A stretch of 63,323 bases of DNA from an uncultured Duncaniella sp. GTDB taxonomy: Bacteria > Bacteroidota > Bacteroidia > Bacteroidales > Muribaculaceae. The notes below the pieces were generated by a model. The model was not told where the DNA came from. It ran no database searches and saw only the letters and a list, made by a program, of their open reading frames with translations. The translations under genes and the position numbers were made by a program. Shown in pieces: positions 48,383 through 57,966 of the stretch; position 1 is the stretch's first letter; the number at the start of each line of letters is the position of its first letter. The stretch lies in the NCBI GenBank assembly GCA_910587165.1, contig CAJUKP010000012.1, positions 1 to 63,323 of the forward strand, written 5' to 3'.

Positions 48383-50119
48383 ATGAAAATTGCCAAAAGC
48401 TTAAAATACAGCCTGGTCATAGCAGCCCTCGGAGTCGGAGCCACCTCCTGCAACGACTTCCTGGACCGTCCCACCGACGACAGCTATACCGCATCCAACT
48501 TCTACCAGACTGCCGAGCAGTGCTACCAGGGCGTCAATTACCTCTACAACTCACCCTGGTATGACTTCCAGCGCGGCTTCATCAAGATCGGCGAGATCAT
48601 GTCGGGTCTGCGCTACGAAGGTTCGTCGCCCTACCTCACATTCACCGTCAACGGCACCGATACCGACCTCGTGAATATGTCATATTCGCTGTGGGCTGTG
48701 ATCGGCCACTCCAACAACGTCTACGAGAACCTGGGCAAGTCGCCCGCTCCCGAGGAAGTGCGCCGCTACTGCCAGGGTGAATGTCTCACATGGAAAGCCC
48801 TCGCATACTTCTATCTGGTCCGCACATTCGGCGATGTGCCCATCATCCACTCCAACTCAGCCGAGCTCGAGAGCGGCACCTACAACAGCAAATTCAAGGT
48901 GCGCCGTGCCGATGTCTACGAATACATCATCATGACCCTCGAGAAAGCCATCGAGCTTCTCCCCGAGAAAGCCGCTCAGGGTGGACGAATCGACAAGTAC
49001 TGTGCCAAGGGTCTTCTCGCCAAGGTATATCTCACCAAGGCAGGCCTCAGCGGAACCCGCGATGCCGATGATCTGGCCAAGGCCGCATCATACGCCAAGG
49101 ATGTGATCGACAACTCCGGACGTCAGCTCATGCCCGAATACTCCGACATCTTCCGTCTGAAAAACAACGTCAGCGACGAATCGCTCATCGCATGGCGCTG
49201 GAAAGCCGGACGTGACCCCTGGACACAACAGAACACCCTCCAGAGCGACCTTGCTCCCGTAGGTTTCGATGAGTTCGGCGACTGCTGGGGTGGCTACGGC
49301 GGTCCCTCCGTCAACCTTCAGGACGCTTTCGGTGTCAATGTGCTCGAGGATCCCGCCCAGCGCCGCGATCTCGACAAGCGCCGCAAGGCCACAATGATGC
49401 TCCCCGGCGACAAATATGAATACTTCTGGACCGACAAGGGTGGCTTCGATCCCCTCGACTTCTGCTATGACGAGGAGTATGGCAAAGGCGGCCCCGGCGA
49501 ATGGCAGTCCGGCACAGGCGCCTGGAACGTGAAGCATCTCTACGGCAACACCTACGACCATGTGTCGGCCCTTGGCGTATCGCCTGACAATATGGCCAAC
49601 GAGCTCGCCACACACATCCTCCGTCTGGCCGATGTCTACCTTATCTTCGCCGAGGCAAAGATGGGTACAGCATCGTCGACATCCGATGCCGACGCCGTGG
49701 CAGCCTACAACGCCGTCCGCTCACGTGCGCTCACATCCTACGATCCCGTCTCGACAATCACCTACGACGACATCTGGAAAGAGCGTCTTCTCGAGCTTGC
49801 AGGTGAAGGTGACCGCTGGTATGACTACGTGCGCCGTTCCTACTGGGACATGAACTACTGCATAAACGAGCTCACCACCCAGCGCCGCAACACATACTGG
49901 AACATCAACAACCTCTACAAGGCATGGCACAAATCAGGCCGCAAATCGTGGAGCGTTGAAGCCGGTGAGGAAGCACCCAAGTATGACACCGACACCCCGG
50001 CACCCAACGTGACCGCATCGTCGTTCACCCTCCCCTTCCCCTCGGCCGACGTCGTCTACAACCCCAACCTCCTCAAGGATCCCGTGGCCTGCGATGTCCG
50101 CACCGAATACGCCTACTAA
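48383..50119 (+). CDS. SusD/RagB-family surface glycan-binding lipoprotein
   Basis: 578 residues with lipobox at about Cys23 (GATSC) and the RagB/SusD helical fold: NDFLDRPTDDSYTASNFYQT near the N-terminus and LRLADVYLIFAEAK, DIWKERLLELAGEGDRWYDYVR in the C-terminal half. Partner of the adjacent SusC, acting as the hinged lid that captures glycan at the surface. Confidence 0.96.
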   Translation: MKIAKSLKYSLVIAALGVGATSCNDFLDRPTDDSYTASNFYQTAEQCYQGVNYLYNSPWYDFQRGFIKIGEIMSGLRYEGSSPYLTFTVNGTDTDLVNMSYSLWAVIGHSNNVYENLGKSPAPEEVRRYCQGECLTWKALAYFYLVRTFGDVPIIHSNSAELESGTYNSKFKVRRADVYEYIIMTLEKAIELLPEKAAQGGRIDKYCAKGLLAKVYLTKAGLSGTRDADDLAKAASYAKDVIDNSGRQLMPEYSDIFRLKNNVSDESLIAWRWKAGRDPWTQQNTLQSDLAPVGFDEFGDCWGGYGGPSVNLQDAFGVNVLEDPAQRRDLDKRRKATMMLPGDKYEYFWTDKGGFDPLDFCYDEEYGKGGPGEWQSGTGAWNVKHLYGNTYDHVSALGVSPDNMANELATHILRLADVYLIFAEAKMGTASSTSDADAVAAYNAVRSRALTSYDPVSTITYDDIWKERLLELAGEGDRWYDYVRRSYWDMNYCINELTTQRRNTYWNINNLYKAWHKSGRKSWSVEAGEEAPKYDTDTPAPNVTASSFTLPFPSADVVYNPNLLKDPVACDVRTEYAY

Positions 50120-50150
50120 TCATCATCTTCAATCCAATCCGTAAATTCAC

Positions 50151-51497
50151 ATGAACCATATATTCACAGGCAAACTTGCCATTGTCCTGGGCGTGAGCGC
50201 CATGGCTTTCGCTACGGTGTCATGCGACGATGAGCCCGACAAATACAAGTCGACCGGCGGAAAGCCTGTTGTCGAGTATGTCCGCTCCACCGATCCTGCA
50301 GCAGCCGACTCACTCCTCACCGGAGCATATCTGAGCAACACCGTGTGTCTCGTGGGCAAGAATCTCCGAGCCATCCACGAGCTCTATTTCAACGACCAGA
50401 AGGCTGTGCTCAACACCTCGCTCATCACCGACAATCACCTCATCGTGACTCTCCCCTCCCAGATTCCCGCCAAGGTGACCGACAATCTCTATATGATCAA
50501 CTACTCGGGCGACACCATCCCCTTCCCCTTCAAGTCGCTCGTACCCGCCCCCAAGGCGTCGACCATGTCGTGCGAGTGGGCCCCTGCGGGAAGCACAGCC
50601 GTGATCTACGGCGACTTCTTCGTCAACGATCCCTCCATGGAGATGACCATCACCGACGGTGCCGGCAACAAGGCTGAGATCACCGCTCTCGAGCAGACAA
50701 AGCTCACCATCACCGTGCCCGACAACTGGGAACCCGGCTATCTCAACCTCACCTCCATCTACGGTAAGTCAAAGTCAAAGTTCCGCTATAAGGACGACCT
50801 CAATATCCTCTTTGACTTCGACGGTTCGCACGGCGGACTCCTCGGCGGCCACGGCTGGCACAACGCCAAGGTCTACGCTGACCTCTCGGCCGAAGGTGTG
50901 TCCGAAGTGACTCCCATCGACGGCAGCTTCATGGCTTTCGGTGTCACCGCCTCATGGGGTGCCGACAGCTGGGGTGCAGGCGAGGATGACGGCCATCTCG
51001 AATATTGGCCCGAGGATACTCCTGAGAATCCCCGTCTGAGCTCGATGCCCGACTTCGCCGATATTCTCAAGCGTAACGACTGGACAGAGCTTCAGGTGAA
51101 ATTCGAGATGTGCGTACCCGCATCACGCCCCTGGAAATCCACTGCTATGTCGATGATGTTCACCCCCTCTTCGGTGGTTCACATGGCCAGCAAACCCAAC
51201 AACGAATATCTCTATGAGTCAGGAGTCTGGGAAGGCGTGGGCTATGCCCGTGGTTTCTATCAGCCGTATGCCGAGCTGAAGGATGCAGGGTTCAACTTCA
51301 ACACCAACGACGAATGGATCACCGTATCCATGCCTCTCAGCGCGTTCCGCTTCAACAAGAACGGCGAGGCCATGACCGAACTCTATAACAAGGACTCGTT
51401 TGATGGCTTCACCATCGTCTTCGCCGGCGGTGATGCAGGTGCCGACTGCGAACCCGTGATCTGTGTCGACAATATCCGTGTCGTGCCCATCGAATAA
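50151..51497 (+). CDS. Surface glycan-binding lipoprotein with TIG domains (SGBP-B-like)
   Basis: 448 residues with a lipobox at Cys25 (ATVSC). Two or three IPT/TIG Ig-like domains (about 35-220) are followed by a C-terminal binding domain (about 225-448) with ILFDFDGSHGGLLGGHGWHN and many Trp/Tyr. This matches the extended SGBP-B layout, with TIG spacers holding the glycan-binding end away from the membrane. Position just after susD is standard for such proteins. Confidence 0.85.
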   Translation: MNHIFTGKLAIVLGVSAMAFATVSCDDEPDKYKSTGGKPVVEYVRSTDPAAADSLLTGAYLSNTVCLVGKNLRAIHELYFNDQKAVLNTSLITDNHLIVTLPSQIPAKVTDNLYMINYSGDTIPFPFKSLVPAPKASTMSCEWAPAGSTAVIYGDFFVNDPSMEMTITDGAGNKAEITALEQTKLTITVPDNWEPGYLNLTSIYGKSKSKFRYKDDLNILFDFDGSHGGLLGGHGWHNAKVYADLSAEGVSEVTPIDGSFMAFGVTASWGADSWGAGEDDGHLEYWPEDTPENPRLSSMPDFADILKRNDWTELQVKFEMCVPASRPWKSTAMSMMFTPSSVVHMASKPNNEYLYESGVWEGVGYARGFYQPYAELKDAGFNFNTNDEWITVSMPLSAFRFNKNGEAMTELYNKDSFDGFTIVFAGGDAGADCEPVICVDNIRVVPIE

Positions 51498-51527
51498 TAT
51501 TCACCAACGAGCATTATCACTAACAAA

Positions 51528-53570
51528 ATGAAAACATTCCGAAAAATATATTCATTCCTTGTCGCCGCATCGGTGACGGTGGGCTCGCTGGGCTTCACCG
51601 CCTGTTCCGATGACGATGATGTCATCTCCGACAACAAGGATGGCGTAGAACTGACCTATTTCGGCACTATGCCCGCCACCCGTGGCGAGACTATCGAGAT
51701 CCACGGCAAGAACCTCAACAAGGTCAAGGAAGTGATCTTCCCCATCGAGGAGGTCGTGACCGACTTCACCCGCAAGGGCAACGATGTGATCCTTGTCACA
51801 GTCCCCGAGGAAGCACTGGCCGGACATCTCCGTCTGCTGACAGCCTCAGGTGACACCCTCACCTCGAAGTCACTCCTCACCTACGTCGAGGAGATCACCG
51901 TCACCTCCATCACACCCACCTCAGACCTTCTCCCGGGCGATGTGATCACCATAGCCGGTGACTGTGTCTACAACATCGCCTCCGTCACCTTCGGCGGCGG
52001 TGTGGAGGTGCCCTCCACCGAGTTCATCTCAGCGTCACGCTACGAGCTCAAGGTGGCCGTTCCCCGTGAGGCCCAGAGCGGCAGCCTCATCCTCTCGGAC
52101 GGAAACGAGGACGAGCCTTGGGAGTATGTCTCGGAAGAGCAGCTCTCGATCATCTCACCCGAGGTGACCGCTCTTGACAAGGCTGACTACGACTTCATGG
52201 ACAAGATGGTCATAACCGGTAAGCATCTCCAGTTTGTCGACAAGATCACCTTCCCCACCGATGTCGTTCTCGAGAGCGATGAGTTCACAGTGTCGGAAGA
52301 CGGCACCACCATCACCCTCGAGGTGCCCGACGAGTGCAACGAAGGCGTGATAACCCTCACCCTCGCCAACGGTCTTACCATCGAGACCCCTGCGTTCACA
52401 CTCCCCGTCATCGCTGTTGAACGTGTGCTCCTCAACGGTAACGAAATCGACATGAACGCGCCTATCGAGGATCTCGAGGTGGGCAACGAGCTCCGCTTCG
52501 AGGGTAAGAACCTCCACTCCGTGCGCCGCATCATCCTCCCCGGAGCTAAGGAGAAGTTCAAGAACTTCACCCTCGAGGGCACCACCGCGATCACCTTCAA
52601 TATCCCCGAAGGCTATCAGGACGGCAGTCTCGAATTCTATCAGAACTCCTCGAAATCACTCTTCTTCTCAACCTCCATGCTCGTCGAGCTCCCCTTCATC
52701 TGGAAGGGCAACCTCGAACTCGCCGGTTGGGGTGGAAATCTCATGGTGTTCGACTGGGATGCATCGCTCTGGAAGAAATTCATCCTCCGCGAGGGTGCTG
52801 TCAACAAACCCGGCGTCATGACCCTCTATCTCAAGGCCAACGACGAGGAACAGCACTATCTCAAGCTCACCTACGGTGACTGGAGCACTCCCTGGACCAA
52901 TGCCGCCGCCGATCCCGCATTCGATGCAGGCGCCGGAGCTGTGGCCATCGACCCCTCGGCTGCCAACTACAAGATCGAGGTGACACAGGCCGACATTGAC
53001 CAGATCACAACCGGCGGTATGGTTATCTACGGCACAGGCCTCACCATCACAGCCATCAAGTATGAACCCGGCAAGACCCTCGGCGGTGGCGACGAGCCAG
53101 GACCGTCCAACGATCCCATCGAGATCTGGAGTGGCAACGTTGACCTCTCATGGGGTGCCGGTGGACGCGTATGTGTTCCCGCCGAAGCCTTCGAGACCGC
53201 CAAGGCCGGCTCGATTCTCCGATTCACCATCAACTGCAAGGTCGACACATGGTGTCAGGCTCAGGTAAATGACGGCGCCTGGACCAACGACTGGACATGG
53301 GAAGCCAAACTTCCCGAGGATCTTGTGGACGGCGACGGAAATCCCATCACCTCCTACTCGTTCTCAGGAGCGTTCGTCCCCTCTGATATGTTCGGATGGA
53401 ACAACTTCCCCAACATTCATGAGGCCGACTTCATCCTCACCCAGGAGCATATCGACCGCATCCTCGCCAACCGCGCTGACTGCGGCGATGAAAACGCCAT
53501 CGACTGCGGCCTCATCGTGCAGGGATCAGACATCAACATCACAAAGGTTGAGATCGTGCCCCAGAACTAA
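51528..53570 (+). CDS. Multi-domain surface glycan-binding lipoprotein (TIG repeats plus two binding-like modules)
   Basis: 680 residues, lipobox Cys26 (GFTACS). Four IPT/TIG-like domains span about 40-386. Then two similar beta modules: 388-515 (LPFIWKGNLELAGWGG ... GTGLTITAIKY) and 529-679 (IEIWSGNVDLSWGAGG ... GSDINITKVEI). Both share a W-x-G start, a central Trp, a T-x-x-x-I/L-D-x-I helix and a G-x-x-(I/L)TI-x-K/AI end. They look like carbohydrate-binding modules. A divergent third copy is found inside the GH26 encoded by the next gene. Confidence 0.8.
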   Translation: MKTFRKIYSFLVAASVTVGSLGFTACSDDDDVISDNKDGVELTYFGTMPATRGETIEIHGKNLNKVKEVIFPIEEVVTDFTRKGNDVILVTVPEEALAGHLRLLTASGDTLTSKSLLTYVEEITVTSITPTSDLLPGDVITIAGDCVYNIASVTFGGGVEVPSTEFISASRYELKVAVPREAQSGSLILSDGNEDEPWEYVSEEQLSIISPEVTALDKADYDFMDKMVITGKHLQFVDKITFPTDVVLESDEFTVSEDGTTITLEVPDECNEGVITLTLANGLTIETPAFTLPVIAVERVLLNGNEIDMNAPIEDLEVGNELRFEGKNLHSVRRIILPGAKEKFKNFTLEGTTAITFNIPEGYQDGSLEFYQNSSKSLFFSTSMLVELPFIWKGNLELAGWGGNLMVFDWDASLWKKFILREGAVNKPGVMTLYLKANDEEQHYLKLTYGDWSTPWTNAAADPAFDAGAGAVAIDPSAANYKIEVTQADIDQITTGGMVIYGTGLTITAIKYEPGKTLGGGDEPGPSNDPIEIWSGNVDLSWGAGGRVCVPAEAFETAKAGSILRFTINCKVDTWCQAQVNDGAWTNDWTWEAKLPEDLVDGDGNPITSYSFSGAFVPSDMFGWNNFPNIHEADFILTQEHIDRILANRADCGDENAIDCGLIVQGSDINITKVEIVPQN

Positions 53571-53597
53571 TCACCCAACAAAACACTCTGAACTAAT

Positions 53598-55367
53598 ATG
53601 AAACTCAATAAATTGACCCTTCTTGCTTTCGGTGCGGCCCTCTCGATGGGCTTCACCGCCTGCAACGACGACGATGTGGAAGTGGTTAACTACGGAGATG
53701 CCATCTCTGCCACGGGCGCCGGTCTCCAGGGTGCGACAGATGTCAACCCCCGCACCACCGACATCACCGTCAACTTCAATGCCGATGTCGAGCCGGCCAA
53801 CGTCTCCAAGATCATGGTCAACGACATCGTGCCCGACTCCGTGTCGGCCTCAGGTTCAACCCTCCTCATATATATGGAGGACGGTCTGAAAGCCTCGACC
53901 GACTACACCGTCACACTCTATCCCTACTCCGTCCGCGGGGCCAACGAGGAGGAGCACCGTTTCCTCACCGAGACATTCTCATTCTCGTTCACCACCGGCA
54001 AAGCCTTCTCGAAGGATGCCGTGGCCAAAGCTCCCGTAAACCCCAACGCAACAGCCGAGGCTAAGAAGGTCTACTCTTTCCTCCTCGAGAACTATGGCAC
54101 CAAAACTCTCACAGGCGCCATGGGCGGCGTGGCTTGGGAGAACGGATATGCCGACTTCATAGCCACCAAGTCGGGCAAATATCCCGCCATCGTAGGCTTC
54201 GACTTCATCCACCACATCGAAAGCGAGCAGGGTGCCAACTGGATCAACTACCGCGACATCACCCCCGTCAAGGAAGCTTGGGAGAACGGTTCAATCCCCA
54301 CCATCACCTGGCACTGGAGAGTGCCCGAAGAGGATGATGCCGACCCCAACAATCCCGTCGCCTCCTTCGAGAATGTCATTTCCGACCAGGAATTCGACGG
54401 CTCCAACTGGGGTGCATGGCTCGACCTCGCCATCGGCGACTGGGTCAACAGCATCAACGAAGGTGAATATCTCATCTTCAAGGTGAAAGACGGTGCAACA
54501 GGTGCCATCGGTATCCGCAACGAAGACTGGAGCAACCTGAACGGCGTTGACTTCTACGACACCACCGGCAACCTCGCCATCGAGTGTACATCTGAATTCC
54601 TCGACGCCCTCAAGGCCAACACCGCCGTCCATATCAGCGGCAACGTGGTGATCACCGGTATTATCCATGCCGACACTCCCGCACTCGAACCCAAAGTGAC
54701 ATACAGATACGATGGCAATAAATTCTCACCCTCGGCAGCTTGTTTTGAAGGAACACCCGAGCGCGCCATCATCGACGCCGATATCGCAATCATAGCCCAA
54801 TATCTCGGACTCCTGCAGGATGCCGGTATTCCCGTGCTGTGGCGTCCCTTCCATGAAGCCGCCGGCGACTACTCCTGGGGTGCATGGTTCTGGTGGGGAA
54901 AGCACGGTGATGAAACCACCAAGACTCTCTGGAACTACCTCTATGACCAGCTCACCAACAAATACAAGCTCAACAACCTGATCTGGGTGTGGACCATGCA
55001 GACATCGGCTGCCGGCCAGCTCGCCAACATCAATCTGCTCAGAAACGCCTATCCCGGCGATGAGACTGTGGATATCGTCGGTACAGATATCTACAAGGAC
55101 AAGCTCGGCGAGGATGTGTCCGCCGAGTACAATCTCGTGGCCAATGCCATCGGCCAGCGCAAGATCGTCGCTCTTTCCGAGGTGGGCAATCTCCCCGACT
55201 TCGAGGCCGGACTCAACAACGAGGCCTGCTGGAGCTTCTTCATGAACTGGTATCACTCCAACGAATGGGAAGAGTGGGATTTCTCTGACAACAACACCCG
55301 CAAGGGATGGCGTCAGGCTGTCAACCTCCCCTTCATGCTCAACCGCGGTGACTTCTCCGTGAAGTAA
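53598..55367 (+). CDS. GH26 endo-mannanase lipoprotein with internal binding-like module
   Basis: 589 residues. Lipobox Cys22 (FTAC); an Ig-like domain (about 35-135); then GH26 from about residue 150. The barrel starts KKVYSFLLENYGTKTLTGAM, with TITWHWRVP near 238. Acid/base is E420 in RPFHE and nucleophile E528 in LSEVGN; GAWFWWG is the Trp platform. Between barrel segments, residues 260-362 form an extra beta module with a DGSNWG start, a central NEDWSN and a CTSEFLDALK ... ISGNVVITGII end, similar to the two modules of the previous protein. Likely main surface mannanase. Confidence 0.9.
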   Translation: MKLNKLTLLAFGAALSMGFTACNDDDVEVVNYGDAISATGAGLQGATDVNPRTTDITVNFNADVEPANVSKIMVNDIVPDSVSASGSTLLIYMEDGLKASTDYTVTLYPYSVRGANEEEHRFLTETFSFSFTTGKAFSKDAVAKAPVNPNATAEAKKVYSFLLENYGTKTLTGAMGGVAWENGYADFIATKSGKYPAIVGFDFIHHIESEQGANWINYRDITPVKEAWENGSIPTITWHWRVPEEDDADPNNPVASFENVISDQEFDGSNWGAWLDLAIGDWVNSINEGEYLIFKVKDGATGAIGIRNEDWSNLNGVDFYDTTGNLAIECTSEFLDALKANTAVHISGNVVITGIIHADTPALEPKVTYRYDGNKFSPSAACFEGTPERAIIDADIAIIAQYLGLLQDAGIPVLWRPFHEAAGDYSWGAWFWWGKHGDETTKTLWNYLYDQLTNKYKLNNLIWVWTMQTSAAGQLANINLLRNAYPGDETVDIVGTDIYKDKLGEDVSAEYNLVANAIGQRKIVALSEVGNLPDFEAGLNNEACWSFFMNWYHSNEWEEWDFSDNNTRKGWRQAVNLPFMLNRGDFSVK

Positions 55368-55398
55368 CAACCGTCGCTGACGCTTTCCAATCACAGGG

Positions 55399-55423
55399 CC
55401 GGGGAGGCTGATACCCTCCCCGG
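55399..55423 (+). other. Hairpin between GH26 and GH94 genes
   Basis: CCGGGGAGG (55399-55407) pairs with CCTCCCCGG (55415-55423), loop of 7 nt, without a T-run. In the 109-nt gap separating surface-module genes from cytoplasmic-enzyme genes; may cause partial termination or stabilise the upstream mRNA. Confidence 0.6.
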
Positions 55424-55476
55424 TTCACCAATTTCTCTCTCTTCAAACATAACGTAAACAACTTATCTGACGATTT

Positions 55477-57915
55477 ATGAAATACGGCTATTTCGATGAC
55501 AAAGCCCGCGAATATGTCATCACCGAACCCAAGACACCCTGGCCTTGGATCAACTACCTAGGCAACAAGGACTTCTTCTCACTGATCTCCAACTTTGCCG
55601 GTGGCTATTCCTTCTATAAGGACGCTAAATTCCGCCGCATCACACGATACCGCTACAACGGTGTGCCGATGGATGCCGGTGGCCGCTATTTCTACATCAA
55701 GGACGGCGACACCGTCTGGAATCCCTCATGGAAACCATGCAAGACCCCTCTCGATTTCTACGAGTGCCGCCACGGCATGAACTATACCGTCATCACCGGC
55801 GAGAAAAACGGCCTCGAGGCTCGCGCTCTCTTCTTCGTGCCGCTCGACACCCACGCCGAGATCACCAAACTCACACTCACCAACAAGACCGACCGCCCCA
55901 GGTCATTCAAACTCTTCTCGCTGATCGAATGGTGTCTGTGGAACGCCGCGACCGATATGGAGAACTTCCAGCGCAATTTCTCCACCGGCGAGGTGGAGAT
56001 AGACGGTTCCACAATCTATCACAAGACTGAATACAAGGAGCGCCGCAACCATTACGCATTCTACACGGTCAACGCCCCGGTGGACGGTTTTGACACCGAC
56101 CGCGAGACATTCATAGGACTCTACAACGGTTTCGACGAGCCGGATGCCGTGATGGAGGGACATTCGCGCGACTCCGTGGCCCACGGCTGGAGCCCGATCG
56201 CCTCACAGATGCTTGACATCACTCTCGCTCCCGGCGAAAGCCGTGACCTCGTGTTCATGCTCGGATATATCGAAAACCCGCAGGATCAGAAATGGGAGAG
56301 CACGGGTGTGATCAACAAGGCTCCCGCCCGCGAGCTGATGGCCCGCTTCGACACCGCCGCGAAGGTGGACCAGGCCTTCGGCGAACTCCGCCGCTACTGG
56401 GACAATCTGCTCGACCGGTTCACCGTCCACACCTCCGATGAGCGTCTTGACCGCATGGTCAACATCTGGAACCAGTATCAGTGCATGATCACCTTCTGTT
56501 TCTCACGCTCGGCCTCGTTCTTCGAGAGCGGCATAGGCCGCGGCATGGGATTCCGCGACTCCAACCAGGATCTCGTCGGCTTCGTCCACCAGATTCCCGG
56601 CCGTGCCCGCGAGCGCATCATCGACATCGCCTCCACCCAGTTTCCCGACGGCGGATGCTATCACCAGTACCAGCCGCTCACCAAGCGTGGCAACAACGAC
56701 ATCGGCGGCGGATTCAACGACGATCCCATGTGGCTCATCTTCGGCACCGTGGCCTACATCAAGGAGACCGGCGATTTCTCGATCCTCGATGAACCCGTAC
56801 CCTTCGACAATCAGCCCGGGTCGGAAGTGCCGCTCATGGAGCATCTGCGTGTGTCGTTTGACCATGTGATCAACAATCTCGGCCCTCACGGTCTCCCTCT
56901 CATAGGCCGTGCCGACTGGAACGACTGTCTGAACCTCAACTGTTTCTCCAACGATCCCAACGAATCGTTCCAGACCACTGAGAACAAGTCGGAAGGCTCG
57001 AAAGCCGAGTCGCTCATGATAGCCGGCCAGTTCGTGATCTACGGACGCGAATATGCCGCTCTCTGCCGCCACCTCGGCATGGAAGAGGAGGCCGCCCGCG
57101 CCGACAGATATGTCAGCGAGATGGCCGAGGCTGTCAAGCTCCACGGCTGGGACGGAGAATGGTTCCTCCGTGCCTATGATTTCTACGGCAACAAAGTGGG
57201 CTCGCACGAGAATAAGGAAGGAAAAATCTTCATCGAGTCACAGGGATGGTGCACCATGGCCGGAATAGGACTCAAGGAAGGCCTCGTGGAACTATCGCTC
57301 GATGCCGTGAAGAAATATCTCGACACCGAACACGGCATTGTGCTCAACAACCCTGCATTCACCGAATATGTGATGGAATACGGCGAGATCTCCACCTATC
57401 CCGCAGGCTACAAGGAGAACGCCGGCATTTTCGCCCACAACAACCCCTGGGTGATCATCGGCGAGACCGTGCTCGGCCGAGGCAACCGCGCCTGGGAATA
57501 CTACTCGAAGATCTGTCCCGCATTCATCGAGGAGAAGAGCGATCTGCATAAGGTGGAACCCTACGTCTACTGCCAGATGACCGCCGGCAAGGATGCCGCC
57601 CGTCCGGGTGAAGCCAAGAATTCCTGGCTCACAGGCACCGCCGCATGGAACTGGTATGCGATCACACAGTTCATCCTCGGCATAAGGCCCGGATATGACG
57701 GACTTGAGATCGACCCCTGCATACCCGATTCATGGAACGGATATGAGGTGAGCCGCGAGTTCCGCGGAGCGCGCTATGACATCTCGGTGGTTAATCCGGC
57801 TCATGTCTGCCGCGGAGTCCGCACACTCAAGGTCAACGGTGAATTCATCGAAGGCAACATCATCCCTCTGTGCGCACCCGGCTCGGTCAACAAAGTGGAG
57901 GTCACTCTCGGATAG
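55477..57915 (+). CDS. GH94 cellobiose-phosphorylase-like enzyme
   Basis: 812 residues, no signal peptide, cytoplasmic. N-terminal beta-sandwich (about 1-290), linker helices, then an (alpha/alpha)6 barrel with GMGFRDSNQD (356-365), the catalytic Asp483 in GRADWNDCLN and GWCTMAG further on. These match cellobiose phosphorylase, which converts cellobiose plus phosphate into Glc-1-P and glucose. Related GH94 members act on laminaribiose or chitobiose, but a PUL with endo-glucanase and epimerase favours cellobiose (or glucosyl-mannose) derived from glucomannan. Confidence 0.9.
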   Translation: MKYGYFDDKAREYVITEPKTPWPWINYLGNKDFFSLISNFAGGYSFYKDAKFRRITRYRYNGVPMDAGGRYFYIKDGDTVWNPSWKPCKTPLDFYECRHGMNYTVITGEKNGLEARALFFVPLDTHAEITKLTLTNKTDRPRSFKLFSLIEWCLWNAATDMENFQRNFSTGEVEIDGSTIYHKTEYKERRNHYAFYTVNAPVDGFDTDRETFIGLYNGFDEPDAVMEGHSRDSVAHGWSPIASQMLDITLAPGESRDLVFMLGYIENPQDQKWESTGVINKAPARELMARFDTAAKVDQAFGELRRYWDNLLDRFTVHTSDERLDRMVNIWNQYQCMITFCFSRSASFFESGIGRGMGFRDSNQDLVGFVHQIPGRARERIIDIASTQFPDGGCYHQYQPLTKRGNNDIGGGFNDDPMWLIFGTVAYIKETGDFSILDEPVPFDNQPGSEVPLMEHLRVSFDHVINNLGPHGLPLIGRADWNDCLNLNCFSNDPNESFQTTENKSEGSKAESLMIAGQFVIYGREYAALCRHLGMEEEAARADRYVSEMAEAVKLHGWDGEWFLRAYDFYGNKVGSHENKEGKIFIESQGWCTMAGIGLKEGLVELSLDAVKKYLDTEHGIVLNNPAFTEYVMEYGEISTYPAGYKENAGIFAHNNPWVIIGETVLGRGNRAWEYYSKICPAFIEEKSDLHKVEPYVYCQMTAGKDAARPGEAKNSWLTGTAAWNWYAITQFILGIRPGYDGLEIDPCIPDSWNGYEVSREFRGARYDISVVNPAHVCRGVRTLKVNGEFIEGNIIPLCAPGSVNKVEVTLG

Positions 57916-57966
57916 AGCCACGCCCGTCACCAATCACAACACACCTCAATAAACAGAATCATAGAA

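Noticed and set aside
55477..57915. Reading the 812-aa enzyme as GH36 or GH65
   Set aside because: The FRDSNQD and DWNDCLN motifs and the N-terminal sandwich are those of GH94.
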